A stretch of 64,000 nucleotides of DNA, taken from Phyllobacterium sp. YR531. GTDB taxonomy: Bacteria; Pseudomonadota; Alphaproteobacteria; Rhizobiales; Rhizobiaceae. Location: assembly GCF_000282595.1 (NCBI RefSeq), contig NZ_AKIZ01000022.1, positions 434,001-498,000 on the forward strand, in the 5' to 3' direction. This document shows, one piece after another, positions 45,162 to 55,900 of the stretch; position 1 is the stretch's first letter, and each line of letters begins with the position of its first letter. The notes beneath the pieces are model-generated. The model had not been told where the DNA came from. It did no database searches and saw nothing but the letters and a program-made list of their open reading frames with translations. The position numbers were made by a program, and so were the translations under genes.

Positions 45162-46427
45162 ATGATTGATAAGCCTTATCGCACCGCCCTGTTGGGTAGT
45201 GCTGTTCTGTTCATTTTTGCAAATGGTGCGAGTGCCCAAATCTGTACTGAGACGGTTCGGGTTCTGGCGCAGCCGCGCGACAGCCTCACTTTGCTGGAAA
45301 CTTATAAGGACGAGTTCAAGGTGCTTGCGGGCGCATCCTTTGAGTTCGATTATCTTAATGAAAATGATCGCCGGGCAAAATCAAGAGCTGAGGCCGCGAC
45401 AACAGGCAAGTACAACGTCTACTATATTGATGAGGCGAATGTAGCTCTTTTCGCGGAATCGAAGTGGATCGTGCCGCTGCTCGATTATTACCCGGCCGAC
45501 GCCGACTATGATGATTTCGATGCCGGGCGGAAGAAAGTCGCGAGCTACAATGGTGTCACCTATTTCTCGCCCATTCAAGGTGGTGGTGACCTTCTTTATT
45601 ATCGCAAGGATATTCTTGAGAAAGCCGGAATTACTCCGCCCAAGACGCTTGAGGAGTATGAGGCAGCATTGGCGAAACTGAACGATCCGGCCAAAGGATT
45701 TTACGGAACAGCATTGCGCGGCGGCCGTGGGTCAGGGGCGAATGTCTGGCGCTGGATGACATACTTCAAAGCTTTTGGCGGCGAGTGGTTTGTGGATGGC
45801 AAGCCTGCCTTCAATTCCGACGCGGCACTAAAGGCAACGGAAACCTATCTACGCCTGTTCCAATATTCCGCACCGGGTACGCAGACCGGCAGCTGGACCG
45901 AGGTTACGGAAGCCTTCAATTCCGGAAACGTGGCAATGATCATCGAGTCGAGCCCGCTTGCAGGGCAGACAGAAGATCCAAAGCAATCATCCGTTGCGGG
46001 GAAAGTTGGTTATACGGTTCCGCCCCGCCCGCTTGTTGGCGGCGGATATGGTCACGGTCTTGCCATCGGAGCAAAGGCAAATGCCGATGACGCTTCCCGG
46101 AAATGCGCCGGAGCATTCATTGCCTGGGCGACATCAAAACAGAATGAAGAGCGCCGGCTGGAGCAGGGCATTTTCGGTGATATCAATCGCACGAGTGTCA
46201 TAAACAGCGAGGCATTCAAAAAGAAATACGGTGCCGAGATTGGCAACGCGTTGAATGAAACAGCGCAATATACCGACGTGAATTTCTGGGTGAATGCGGA
46301 TTGGCCCGACCTCGGTGACCGTTGGGGTATCATCCTTGAAGAACTCATCACCGGCACCCGCACTGATATCAAAGGCGGTCTGGATGAACTCGAGGCCTAT
46401 GCCGACAAGTTGATAGCCCGCCGTTAA
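45162..46427 (+). CDS. ABC importer solute-binding protein, family 1 (sugar/polyol type)
   Basis: The 421-residue binding protein has a signal peptide (cut after GASAQ) and family-1 features: VYYIDEANVALFAESKWIVPL, YNGVTYFSPIQGGGDLLYYRKDILEKAGITPPKTLEEYEAALAKL, and GNVAMIIESSPLA. GGAGG lies before ATG 45162. It opens an operon with two permeases, a dehydrogenase, an ATPase and an AraC regulator. The dehydrogenase suggests a polyol ligand such as xylitol or sorbitol; this is an inference. A hairpin directly after the gene may raise its expression over that of the permeases, as is common for binding proteins. Confidence 0.88.
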   Translation: MIDKPYRTALLGSAVLFIFANGASAQICTETVRVLAQPRDSLTLLETYKDEFKVLAGASFEFDYLNENDRRAKSRAEAATTGKYNVYYIDEANVALFAESKWIVPLLDYYPADADYDDFDAGRKKVASYNGVTYFSPIQGGGDLLYYRKDILEKAGITPPKTLEEYEAALAKLNDPAKGFYGTALRGGRGSGANVWRWMTYFKAFGGEWFVDGKPAFNSDAALKATETYLRLFQYSAPGTQTGSWTEVTEAFNSGNVAMIIESSPLAGQTEDPKQSSVAGKVGYTVPPRPLVGGGYGHGLAIGAKANADDASRKCAGAFIAWATSKQNEERRLEQGIFGDINRTSVINSEAFKKKYGAEIGNALNETAQYTDVNFWVNADWPDLGDRWGIILEELITGTRTDIKGGLDELEAYADKLIARR

Positions 46428-46456
46428 TACCAGGCGGCATCCTTCGTGCCGCTGAC

Positions 46457-46490
46457 TGGGGCTTCGCATCGACTCCCGTGTGAAGCCCCA
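46457..46490. promoter_or_regulatory. Intra-operon hairpin between binding-protein and permease genes
   Basis: TGGGGCTTC and GAAGCCCCA form a 9-bp GC-rich stem with a 16-base loop and no following T-tract. Hairpins in this position commonly stabilise the binding-protein mRNA or reduce read-through into the permease genes. Confidence 0.55.
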
Positions 46491-46527
46491 CCCCTCCATT
46501 TTCAATCAGTTTTGTCGGATTGCCGGT

Positions 46528-47397
46528 ATGAATCGGAAAACAAATCTACCTTTGCTTTTTTTAATACCGCCGCTGGCTGTGCTGGCCGTGCTGGCCTTTG
46601 TTCCCACAATCGCGGCGATCAATATTGCCTTGCAGAATCGGGAGTTGAGCTTTCCAGACAGCAGCTATGTCTGGTTCGCCAACTTTATCGATTTGTTTGA
46701 TGACAGGCGTTTTATCAATGCAATCAAAATCTCGCTGATCTGGGAAGTGGTCACTGTGACGGCGACGATGATGGTGGCCATTCTTCTGGCAGTCTTTCTC
46801 TACGAGACTGCATCGCCCCGCATGCGTAATCTCGTTTCGATCCTCTTTCTCATTCCTGTGATGCTGCCGCGTGTTTCCGCGGCCTTCGTATGGAAGTTTA
46901 TGTTCAACCCGCTGTTCGGGCTTATCAACTATCCGGTCAAGCTGGTGACAGGTGCACCGATCGATTTCCTGTCGCTTCCGGCAACGGCGCTGGCATCCGT
47001 TGCAATTGTTGATGTGTGGCAGTGGGGATTGTTCTTTTCGATCATCATTCTCAAGCTGCTTGAGACGCTGCCGCCACAGCCTTTCGAAGCCGCCCGGCTC
47101 GACAATGCCAAGACGTGGGAGGTGCACTTCTACATTGGCATCCCGATGCTTGCCGCGCCGCTGTTCAGCCTGGTCTTTGTCAAGATGGTGGAGTCGCTGC
47201 GCGCCTTCGATCTTATTTATGTCATGACCCGTGGCGGTCCGGGCATCGCTACAGAGACGCTGGATATGTACGCGTTTTCGCAAGGTTTCGTTGAAGCTGG
47301 TAAAATTTCCTATGCGTCCAGCATGGCCGTTCTGATGATGTTTGCCACCATCGTCGCCTTTACAGTTCTTTGGAAATGGGTGCGCAAATGGCAGTAA
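46528..47397 (+). CDS. ABC importer permease, MalF/UgpA-type
   Basis: The protein of about 289 residues has six hydrophobic segments and the family-1 opening (LFLIPPLAVLAVLAFVPTIAAINIAL). The EAA coupling loop is visible as EAARLDNAKTWEVHFYIGIPMLAAPL. ATG 46528 is preferred; an in-frame GTG at 46480 lies inside the preceding hairpin. The gene overlaps the second permease by ten bases. Confidence 0.88.
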   Translation: MNRKTNLPLLFLIPPLAVLAVLAFVPTIAAINIALQNRELSFPDSSYVWFANFIDLFDDRRFINAIKISLIWEVVTVTATMMVAILLAVFLYETASPRMRNLVSILFLIPVMLPRVSAAFVWKFMFNPLFGLINYPVKLVTGAPIDFLSLPATALASVAIVDVWQWGLFFSIIILKLLETLPPQPFEAARLDNAKTWEVHFYIGIPMLAAPLFSLVFVKMVESLRAFDLIYVMTRGGPGIATETLDMYAFSQGFVEAGKISYASSMAVLMMFATIVAFTVLWKWVRKWQ

Positions 47398-48203
47398 AGT
47401 CAAAATCCGTCATCTCAAAAATCTTGCTTGTTGCATTCGTGCTGATTGCGATTTTTCCGATTTTCTGGGTGTTTCTGAATTCATTCAAGCAACTCATCGA
47501 CATCGTTTCTTCAGTGCCCAAATTCTTCTTCACGCCGACACTTGATAATTATGTCTATGTGCTGGGGCGAGAGAATGTGCAGCATGGCCTGATCAATTCG
47601 GTCATCATAGCCGGGACGGCGGTGCTGATCGGAGCGGTGCTTGGTATACCGGCAGCCTATGCCGTGGCGCGATATCCCAACCGGTTCTCCGATGACATTC
47701 AGTTCTTCGTTTTGTCATTGCGGTTCCTTCCACCGGTCGCAGTGGCAATCCCCCTGATTGCCATCTGGCTTGATCTTGGCCTCTATGACACGCGGACGGC
47801 GCTCATCACGACCTACACGCTCTTGACCATGTCGACGATAATATGGCTGGCAATTCCCGCTTTCACACGTGTACCACGCGAGATTGAAGAAGCAGCAATC
47901 GTTGATGGTTATGGGCCCTATGCAGTTTTCTTCAAGGTCGCACTTCCGGTCGCGGCGAAATCTCTTGTCGGCGCCGTTGTCTTCAGCTTCATTCTCGTCT
48001 GGAACGAGTTCCTTATCGCATTGATGCTCACGACATCAGACGCCAAAACATTACCCATCATCGCTTCGGAATTCACGCTTCTCGGCCGCAATGTTCCTTG
48101 GGGAATTCTCAATGCGTCGGTCATCGTTCTTTCTCTGCCGCCCCTGATTTTTGTCGGCATCATGAGCGGTTTCATCAATTCAGCACTCAAGAAAAAGGAC
48201 TGA
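47388..48203 (+). CDS. ABC importer permease, MalG/UgpE-type
   Basis: The protein of about 271 residues has six hydrophobic segments. It opens with VLIAIFPIFWVFLNSFK, the usual MalG-type first helix, and its coupling loop reads EIEEAAIVDGYGPYAVFFKVALPVA. ATG 47388 overlaps the previous gene. It forms the transmembrane pore together with the MalF-type subunit. Confidence 0.9.
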   Translation: MAVKSKSVISKILLVAFVLIAIFPIFWVFLNSFKQLIDIVSSVPKFFFTPTLDNYVYVLGRENVQHGLINSVIIAGTAVLIGAVLGIPAAYAVARYPNRFSDDIQFFVLSLRFLPPVAVAIPLIAIWLDLGLYDTRTALITTYTLLTMSTIIWLAIPAFTRVPREIEEAAIVDGYGPYAVFFKVALPVAAKSLVGAVVFSFILVWNEFLIALMLTTSDAKTLPIIASEFTLLGRNVPWGILNASVIVLSLPPLIFVGIMSGFINSALKKKD

Positions 48204-48209
48204 CAGAGC

Positions 48210-49256
48210 ATGCAGGCTCTTGTTTTGGAAAAGACGCGTCACCTCTCACTACGCGATATTGAACTTGTGCTCGACCTCGGACCAGACGATGTAAAAATTG
48301 CGATCAACACCGTGGGTATTTGCGGCAGTGATGTCCACTATTACACGCATGGGCGTATCGGACCTTATATTGTCACCGAACCTATGGTCTTGGGTCACGA
48401 GGCGTCGGGGGTAGTAGTTGAAGTCGGAGCGAATGTCCGAACACTGCGGAAGGGCGACCGCGTCTGCATGGAGCCCGGGATCGCCAATGACAAATCGCGG
48501 GCCACGCGTCTCGGGCTTTACAATCTCGATCCCGACGTTGTGTTCTGGGCAACACCACCGGTCCATGGGTGCCTAACGCCATTTGTTATTCATCCGGCCA
48601 ATCTGACTTTCCGCCTGCCCGACAATGTATCATTTGCCGAAGGCGCGATGGTTGAGCCCTTTGCGGTGGGCATGCAAGCAGTCGCAAAGGCTCGCGTCGC
48701 ACCGGGGGATACAGCGCTCGTCATCGGTGCCGGGCCAATCGGCATCATGGTGGCTCTTGCCGCGCTTGCTGGAGGCTGCAGCAGCGTCATCATTTCCGAT
48801 GTCCAGGACCCGAAGCTGGCTATAGCCGCCCGCTATGAGGGGATCGTTGCCATCAACAGCAGGCACGATGACCTGAAGACTTTCGTCCGGGACAGGACCG
48901 ACAATTGGGGCGTCGATATCGTTTTTGAGGCGAGCGGTCACCCAACTGCATTCGAAGGCATTTTTGAATTTGTCAGGCCGGGGGGGGCGGCTGTTTTTGT
49001 GGGCATGCCTGTAGAACAGATAAGTCTCGATCTTGTCGCGGCACAGTCCAAGGAAGTGCGGATGGAAACAGTGTTCCGTTATGCGAACGTCTATGATCGG
49101 GCTCTCGCCCTTATAGCATCTGGCAAAGTCGACCTGAAGCCGCTCATCGCTGACACATATCAATTCAAAGACAGCATTGCGGCTTTTGAGCGGGCCGCGG
49201 AGGGACGACCTGCCGACGTTAAAATACAGATTCATTTGGGAAAGGATGCATCCTGA
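48210..49256 (+). CDS. Zinc-type medium-chain alcohol dehydrogenase, xylitol/sorbitol dehydrogenase-like
   Basis: The 348-residue MDR enzyme has the catalytic-zinc ligands (Cys in [14 protein letters not shown], His-Glu in VLGHEASG, Glu in [11 protein letters not shown]) and a GAGPIG cofactor motif followed by an acidic ISDVQD, favouring NAD. The four cysteines of the structural zinc site are absent ([21 protein letters not shown]). That variant recurs in alphaproteobacterial xylitol/D-xylulose dehydrogenase-like proteins. It would oxidise the imported polyol to a ketose. Six bases separate it from the permease gene and it overlaps the ATPase gene by one base. Confidence 0.87.
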   Translation: MQALVLEKTRHLSLRDIELVLDLGPDDVKIAINTVGICGSDVHYYTHGRIGPYIVTEPMVLGHEASGVVVEVGANVRTLRKGDRVCMEPGIANDKSRATRLGLYNLDPDVVFWATPPVHGCLTPFVIHPANLTFRLPDNVSFAEGAMVEPFAVGMQAVAKARVAPGDTALVIGAGPIGIMVALAALAGGCSSVIISDVQDPKLAIAARYEGIVAINSRHDDLKTFVRDRTDNWGVDIVFEASGHPTAFEGIFEFVRPGGAAVFVGMPVEQISLDLVAAQSKEVRMETVFRYANVYDRALALIASGKVDLKPLIADTYQFKDSIAAFERAAEGRPADVKIQIHLGKDAS

Positions 49257-50356
49257 TGGCTGCGATTGTCTGTAATGCGATAACAAAGCGCTATGGCAAC
49301 CATCAGGTCGTGCACAAGTTCGACCTTTCGGTGGAGGAAAATGAATTCGTGGTTTTCCTCGGTCCATCCGGCTGCGGAAAATCAACGATACTGCGCATGC
49401 TGGCGGGCTTGGAGGAAATTTCCGATGGCGAACTCACGATTGCCGGTAAAGTCGTCAATGACCTGCCACCGCGCGATCGGGACATTGCGATGGTGTTCCA
49501 GAACTACGCGCTCTATCCGCACATGAGTGTCTTCGGCAATATCGCTTTCGGTTTGAAACGTCTGAAAGTGTCAAAACCAGAGATTGAGCGGCGTGTAAAA
49601 GAAGTCGCTTCGCTGCTTGGGCTTGAGCCCTATCTTGATCGCAAACCTGCTGCATTGTCCGGCGGGCAGCAACAGCGCGTTGCAATCGCCCGGGCGATGA
49701 TCAAAACACCCGCAGTGTTTCTTTTCGACGAACCGCTTTCCAATCTCGACGCGAAATTACGCAATCACATGCGTGTCGAAATCGCCCGTCTGCATCAATC
49801 GCTGAAGACGACAACTGTTTATGTAACCCACGATCAATTGGAAGCCATGACCTTGGCTGACAGAATTGTCCTTCTCAAGGATGGGCTTATTGAACAGTTG
49901 GGAACACCCAGGGAAATCTATGAAAATCCGTTGACGAAATTTGTTGCCAGCTTCATCGGAACACCTCCAATGAATTTCATCGACATGACTGTGAATCCCG
50001 ATGGCTCCAGCTTTGTTTTGTCCAACGGCGACTCCAAGCTGGTGGTGACAGGAAATCGGTATAATCTCCAAGGGCACAAGACCGTCACAGTGGGGATAAG
50101 ACCCGCACATCTGGAAGTTGCTTCCTCAACCACAAACACCAATATCCTCTCCGGGACTGTTGATCTGATCGAATATCTTGGTAACGAGGCATTGATCAAC
50201 TTCAGCTGGGGAGGTGTGGAAATAGGTGCACTGCTTGATTCAGATGAGTGCCCGCAACTTAAAGAGCCATGCCGATTGACCGTGGACGAAAAGCATATTC
50301 ATATCTTCGACAAAGAGAGTGAGCGGAGTTTGATCCGCCCGGCACTTCAGACCTGA
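49256..50356 (+). CDS. ABC importer ATP-binding protein, MalK/UgpC-type
   Basis: The 366-residue ATPase has Walker A (GPSGCGKST), Q-loop ([12 protein letters not shown]), signature ([15 protein letters not shown]), Walker B ([12 protein letters not shown]) and H-loop ([12 protein letters not shown]), plus the C-terminal TOBE/regulatory domain typical of MalK-type proteins. It powers the two permeases encoded upstream. Start and previous stop share one base (TGATG). Confidence 0.93.
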   Translation: MAAIVCNAITKRYGNHQVVHKFDLSVEENEFVVFLGPSGCGKSTILRMLAGLEEISDGELTIAGKVVNDLPPRDRDIAMVFQNYALYPHMSVFGNIAFGLKRLKVSKPEIERRVKEVASLLGLEPYLDRKPAALSGGQQQRVAIARAMIKTPAVFLFDEPLSNLDAKLRNHMRVEIARLHQSLKTTTVYVTHDQLEAMTLADRIVLLKDGLIEQLGTPREIYENPLTKFVASFIGTPPMNFIDMTVNPDGSSFVLSNGDSKLVVTGNRYNLQGHKTVTVGIRPAHLEVASSTTNTNILSGTVDLIEYLGNEALINFSWGGVEIGALLDSDECPQLKEPCRLTVDEKHIHIFDKESERSLIRPALQT

Positions 50357-50368
50357 TATGAGGGGACA

Positions 50369-51262
50369 ATGCTGATCGGGGCTGCAAAAAATGCTGAACT
50401 AGAGCATATATTCCGCGATCCGGGACAATCTTTCCGTTGGTTCACGCATGACTATCCGTACAGGCTCGCCTGCTGGAACTACCATCCCGAATACGAAATC
50501 CATCTTATTACCCAATCAAGCGGTACGGTTTTTGCTGGCGACTATATTGGTGACTTTCAGCCCGGCAATCTTTGCCTTGTCGGCTCAAATCTGCCGCACG
50601 AATGGGTAAGTACCAATTATGGGGATGAGGTACTTAAAAATCGGGATATGGTACTGCAGTTTGACCCGGCAATTTTTTCGCGCGCCGCCGATATCATGCC
50701 TGAAATGGCCGCTCCCCGTCTTCTGCTCGAACAGGCGCTACGGGGATTGCAATTCTACGGCACTGCGGAAGAGCAGGGTATCGATCTCATGTACAGGATC
50801 GGCAAGGTACAAGGATTGCAGCGGCTCGCGCTGTTCTTTGAACTGATCTCACTGATGGTAGAAACCGACGAGAAAATCATTCTTTCAAGCCATGATTACG
50901 CGCCCGATCTTGATGCCGGCAGCGCAGCAATCATGCAGCGCGTAACAGCCTATATCCTTGGCAATATTCATGACGATGTGCGCATGTCGGTTGCAGCTGA
51001 TCTTGCCGGGATGACGCCGTCAACATTCTCGCGTTATTTCAAGAAAACGACCGGTAAGAACTTCGTGGACTATGTACACAAGCTTCGTATTGGCCGTGCC
51101 TGCAACATGATCAACCAACAGGAGGAACCGATCACGTCGATATGTTTCAATGTTGGTTACAAGAACATTTCCAACTTCAACCGTCATTTCAAACGGGAGT
51201 GTGGTCTGACGCCGTCGGCCTTCAGAAAGCTGGTTCCGGCGTCTCGCACAAAGCAGGTTTGA
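50369..51262 (+). CDS. AraC-family regulator of the polyol importer operon
   Basis: The 297-residue protein has an N-terminal cupin effector domain (YHPEYEIHLITQSSGTVFAGDYIGDFQPGNLCLVGSNLPHEW) and a C-terminal double HTH (VAADLAGMTPSTFSRYFKKTTGKNFVDYVHKLRIGRACNMI, ICFNVGYKNISNFNRHFKRECGLTPSAFRK). It is the last gene of the importer operon, 12 bases after the ATPase, and probably activates it when the polyol is present. Confidence 0.9.
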   Translation: MLIGAAKNAELEHIFRDPGQSFRWFTHDYPYRLACWNYHPEYEIHLITQSSGTVFAGDYIGDFQPGNLCLVGSNLPHEWVSTNYGDEVLKNRDMVLQFDPAIFSRAADIMPEMAAPRLLLEQALRGLQFYGTAEEQGIDLMYRIGKVQGLQRLALFFELISLMVETDEKIILSSHDYAPDLDAGSAAIMQRVTAYILGNIHDDVRMSVAADLAGMTPSTFSRYFKKTTGKNFVDYVHKLRIGRACNMINQQEEPITSICFNVGYKNISNFNRHFKRECGLTPSAFRKLVPASRTKQV

Positions 51263-51323
51263 GTCGGCTATTGCTTAGGATCGTCAGGTTTTGACGCAGC
51301 TGCAATGAGGGGTTGATAGCCAC

Positions 51324-52412
51324 TCATATCGTTATCTCAAAGGCAGCTCTTGGCAATTCGGATAATATCTCGGCACGATTGCCCCGGACAATCACGATCT
51401 CTTCCAGACGAATTCCGAACATGCCGCTGAGATAGATGCCCGGTTCGATCGAAAAGACATGTCACTCCTCAAGGATCGTTGCGGCAGTCGCCGTGATATA
51501 AGGAGGCTCGTGTATATCAATACCCATGCCGTGGCCAGTGCGATGCAAGAAATACGCACCGTATCCTGCCTCGGTGATGATATCGCGGGCGGCCTTGTCG
51601 ACATCTTTTGCGGTTGTGCCAGGCTTGGCGGCTGCCACGGCAGCGGCGACAGCCCGCTCGAGCACGGCATGAACTTTGCGAAACTCGACGCTCGGTTCAC
51701 CGCAAAACGCAACGCGGGTCATGTCGCTGGGATAACCATCGCTTCGACCGCCAATATCAATCAGTACGGCTTCGTTGGTGTTGAGCTTGCGTTCACTCGT
51801 GTGATGATGGGGAAAGGCGCCATTTTCGCCAAAGCAGACGCTGGTGAATTCGGGCTTTGCACCATTGACCTTATAGTATTCGCGGACGACGTTTGCGACC
51901 TCAACTTCAGATATGCCGGGCTTTAATGCATCAAAGGCTGCACGCATGGCACCGTCATTGATAAGGGCGTTGGCATTCAGAACCGCATACTCATCCTTGC
52001 TGGCTCTGAGATAGCCGACTGTGTCGTTGAGGAAGGAGCGCTGCGCGCCCGGCAATGCATCAAGCACAAGCAGTGCGAAATCGGCCCGCATTGTCTCATC
52101 AAGTGCAATCCGCAGACCCGGATTTCTTCACTCCAGTCGCCTTCAGCAACGCGGCAAGTGCGCCGTCGCGCCGTCGGCATCTGACCATGTAAAGAAGGGA
52201 AGATCAGTATGCTGGCGGGCACTTTCGGCGTTCAGCGCCGGCATTATGAAGCCGGCGAAATCCTGAGAGACAATCAGCACCACAGGACGCTCGTCGCCAT
52301 GCGGTGATAGACCTGCAAGCCAGACCATAGATGAGGTAGGGCCGATTACAACTAGATCGGTTCCGGTATCAATCATGCGTTTGCGCAGACGCGCCATTCG
52401 TGTCGTAAACAT
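51324..52412 (-). pseudogene. M24 metallopeptidase (Xaa-Pro dipeptidase-like) gene, inactivated
   Basis: From ATG 52412 (MFTTRMARLRKRMIDTGTDLVVIGPTSSMVWLAGLSPHGDERP) the reading shifts frame near 52.17 kb (ALAALLKATGVKKSG) and again near 52.1 kb (LRIALDETMRADFALL). It continues through the metallopeptidase core (VLIDIGGRSDGYPSDMTR, HRTGHGMGIDIHEPPYI), meets a TGA at 51462-51464 in place of a Gly codon (ILEE*HVFSIEPGIY), and ends at TGA 51324. Two frameshifts and one nonsense codon make it a pseudogene. Intact relatives cleave Xaa-Pro dipeptides and often neighbour peptide ABC importers. Confidence 0.85.
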
Positions 52413-52479
52413 ATCCAGTCCCCGGGGTGCGGTTAGTCGATGGGGGTCGCGTTGGGGCGACCCTCCTATTGGCATGATG

Positions 52480-52922
52480 TTATTTCTTGGTCACAAGGCG
52501 GCAGAACACGAAGTCTGACATCGCTCCGTTCACGTAGCCGGATACACTTTTGGAAAGTGCGACTTGTGTTGCTGCCTGAAACATCACCACTATTGGTGAC
52601 TTGACCTGCACTTTTCTGTGCAGTTCGACATACATCTAGTTACGCTTGGTATGGTCAGGCTCTGCGCGAACGGCAAGAGTTTCCTTGTTCATTTCTTCGG
52701 GTACAGCCCAGCTGTTGCGCCATGTGATTGTCGACTGAGAATTGTTGTCCGAATTGTCAGTGTTATAGGCGAAAGCTTTGGCATTGGAATCCGGGTCCAT
52801 GAAGTCCGCACCCCAATAGAGCAGCATCGCCTCATGTGTGCGGGCACGGTATTTGGTAATGACCTGGCTACCTGTTCCTGGGATGATCGTGAAGTTGATA
52901 CGATTCTGATGCAAACTCTCTG
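52480..52922 (-). pseudogene. C-terminal remnant of a peptide ABC transporter binding protein (DppA-like)
   Basis: The minus strand reads NFTIIPGTGSQVITKYRARTHEAMLLYWGADFMDPDSN, AKAFAYNTDNSDNNSQSTITWRNSWAVPEEMNKETLA, then in another frame VQVKSPIVVMFQAATQVALSKSVSGYVNGAMSDFVF to TAA 52480. This is the C-terminal third of a dipeptide-binding protein with a frameshift near 52.63 kb. Everything upstream is missing; instead the 3' end of the FhaB-like gene abuts it. Together with the M24 relic it marks a lost peptide-use locus. Confidence 0.8.
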
Positions 52923-55900
52923 TCAACGAAGTGAGTGCAGCCCCTGTCCGACAAGCTGGCGCAGCTGCGTATTGATCAGCTGGTTCTCAAAATAAGCATC
53001 GCCAAGAAACGGCACTTCATGCTCCGGCTTGTAACCGATGCGATTAATAAAATAGCCCGACCCGTAGAACTTATTGACATCAAGGAATGCAGCGCGGGTC
53101 TCATAGAGGAAAATTTGTCCGGGAACTGTTCCACCAAACCCGCCGGAATTGGGCTTCGAAAGAGCCGCGAGCGCAGCGCCATTGACCCGCAAGACCTCGG
53201 CAAAATCACTGGAGGTTGAAGCAACAGCAGATGGGGAGAGCGAAGCCGAGTTTCCGGTGGTGAGCGGGCCGGTAGCCGTGAACAGACCTGCACCTGCCTG
53301 CAACTCCGCAAACGCCGCATTGGGGGTGAAGAGTGCCGCGCCTGCGGTAAGGCCTGTCAGTGCGGCTGTTGGATCACCTGGCGCGGTTGTTGCGGCAAGC
53401 TTGGCACCGCCGGTGATGAAACTGGGTGCAGAGGTGTTATTTACCGTGGCAAAGCCGCTGATGTCCATATCGCCTGCGGCACGGATATTGCCAGCCGCTC
53501 CACCGATGGCTTCGACCTTGGAAAGGATTGACGTGCCCTTGGCGATATCCTTTGAAGGATCGCGGTTGCCGTCAGCATCATAAGCCTCGCAGGCACCTTG
53601 GGCGTTGCAGGTCGTCGTGCTGGTGCGGTTGAGCGTAACGCCTTCATTGTTGAGCACCGAACCTTTAAGTGACGCGTCGCCGCCCGCCTCAATCGACGAG
53701 AAGGAATTGTTGAGTTCCGTCGCATCGATTTTAAGATTTCCGCCCGCGCGGATTAACGCTTCGGGAGCAAACGGCCCGTCAAACCGGTCCTCGCGAACGC
53801 TCTGGCTGAGGTTGGAGTCTTCATCCCATGTGTAGATAACGCTGTGATCTGCGCCCGGATGCAGAACAACCTCTTTTATAATGATTTTGTTCGGATTATT
53901 CGGATCGATAACCGGATTGCCACTGGCATCCTTGACAGCATGATCTCGCGCCCATGCCAGAATATCGCCAGCGCTTTTTGGCCCTTCTTTTGAATTCCAT
54001 GTCCATGCCCTGTACATTGTCCCGTCAGCAAGCTTTACCTGCCCGGGCAGCAGTCCGACATAATCATCCCAGAGGGATGGTGCAATGCCGGGATAAAGCC
54101 GATACTGGTCCATGTCACCGAAAGGCCGGTCAAACAGATGCATGTAGGGCTTGTCCAGAACGCCCGGATTCAGATTGAACCCGGTCGTTTGACCTTCTGA
54201 TACCAAAACATTTTCCCATGTCGGTGTGGTCAGGCGCTTGTTTGTCAGATTTTCCGAAAAGATTGAAACATCATTCTCCGCCCGGATCAGGCCGGAGATG
54301 TTGGTGACGGATTGATTTTTTGCATTGCTGGCATTGGCGGCGATGGTGAGATCGTGGTCAGCCAGAATGGCACCCTGATCATTGAGGAGATTGCCAGCTA
54401 CGTACATTCTTGCGTCGTTGCCTGCATAAATCAGACCCGTGGGCCTGTTGGTCAGATCACTGGCGATATTGAATGTGAGATTGTGGCCTACGGCGAGCTG
54501 GCCGGGATTGGAGAGTGAAGCAAGGCTGAGTGTCAGATCGTTTTGCGCCAAAAGCGCACTCGGGCTGCTCAGAGTAATGCCAGCCGCCTTGACATTGATG
54601 TTGCCAGAACCGCCATTGTTGGTAATGGCGTTCAAGGTCGCGCCGGTAAAGTCGGCGCTTCCAGTCAGGGTGAGTCCAAGTCCACCCCAGGTATAGGTAC
54701 TACCTGTAAAGGATGCGGTATCGGCATTGATGATCAAGCTTTTGGATGTGCCGAGATTACTGCCACGATTGCTGGAAAAATCGACGCTTTTGGTTGTAAG
54801 GGTGATGTCGCCTGCTGCACGCGTCGTCTTGTCAAGACTGATCGAACCCCGATCTGCCGCAAGAGAGGCAGCCCCAAAGCTCTGCAAGCTATTGTAGGTC
54901 ACGTCTTGGGATGCATGTGAAGAGAGATCGCCGCCACTCGTCAGATTGCTGGCTTTGATCGAGCCTTGGTCGGCCTGCAGAGTCATTGCGCCAGCTGCAG
55001 CGCCTATGTTTTTCTTGAGGACCAGACTGCTATCGGTTGAGGCAGCAAAATCAACACCTGATACGAGCGTATCCACGTTGATCGAGGCAGCCCTCAGGGA
55101 GAAATCACCCCCTGAAAGCGATTGACCCGTGAGGGTGATTGCATTGCCTGCGGTCAGATTTAGTGCCTGATGACTGACAGCGTTGGCGTTGATGTTCAGT
55201 GCCGCATCACCAGTCAGATTGCCTGCCGCCAAGAGAGAGCCAACATCAACACTGCCGGAAGTGGCGCTGAGATCAAGATCGCCCGCGATGGTCGCACTAC
55301 CCGCTTTACGCAGAATAATGTCGCCTGATAGGGAGTTCGACGTTGCTACAAAATCCACCCCGGAGATAATGGCACCCGCCTTGATACCGGAACCTGTGAT
55401 GGAAATATTCGAACCAGCCTGAATCTGACCGCTAACATTGGTGTTGGCTGCGATATGAACGCTGCTATGGCCGATTATATTTTGAGCCGTGAGAGAGGAG
55501 GCTGTAACGTCGAGTAGCCCTGCAGAAAGCAGAGCTGACGTTTTAACGATTCCAAATGATGTTGCATTGATGACGATGTCACCCGATGGCCCAACGAGGA
55601 TAGCTCCGGACGGAGAGGCCGCTGTGGCGACAAAATCAATCCCTGAAGCAACCAATCCAGCAATAACATTTTGCCCGTTGATACGAACATTGTGTCCACC
55701 CTTTATCTGATCTTTGACGTTTACATCACCGTTAAGCGTAATATCACGGCGCGCACTAATGGTATCCGATGAAAGTGATGATGCTGTGCTGGTCAACTTC
55801 CCGGCAACGAGCATGCCGGCAGCCGTTAGACTTCCCCCTGCTGCATTGACGGTAAGATCACCATTACTGCCAAGAATAATCTTTTTGTTTGGCAAACCAT

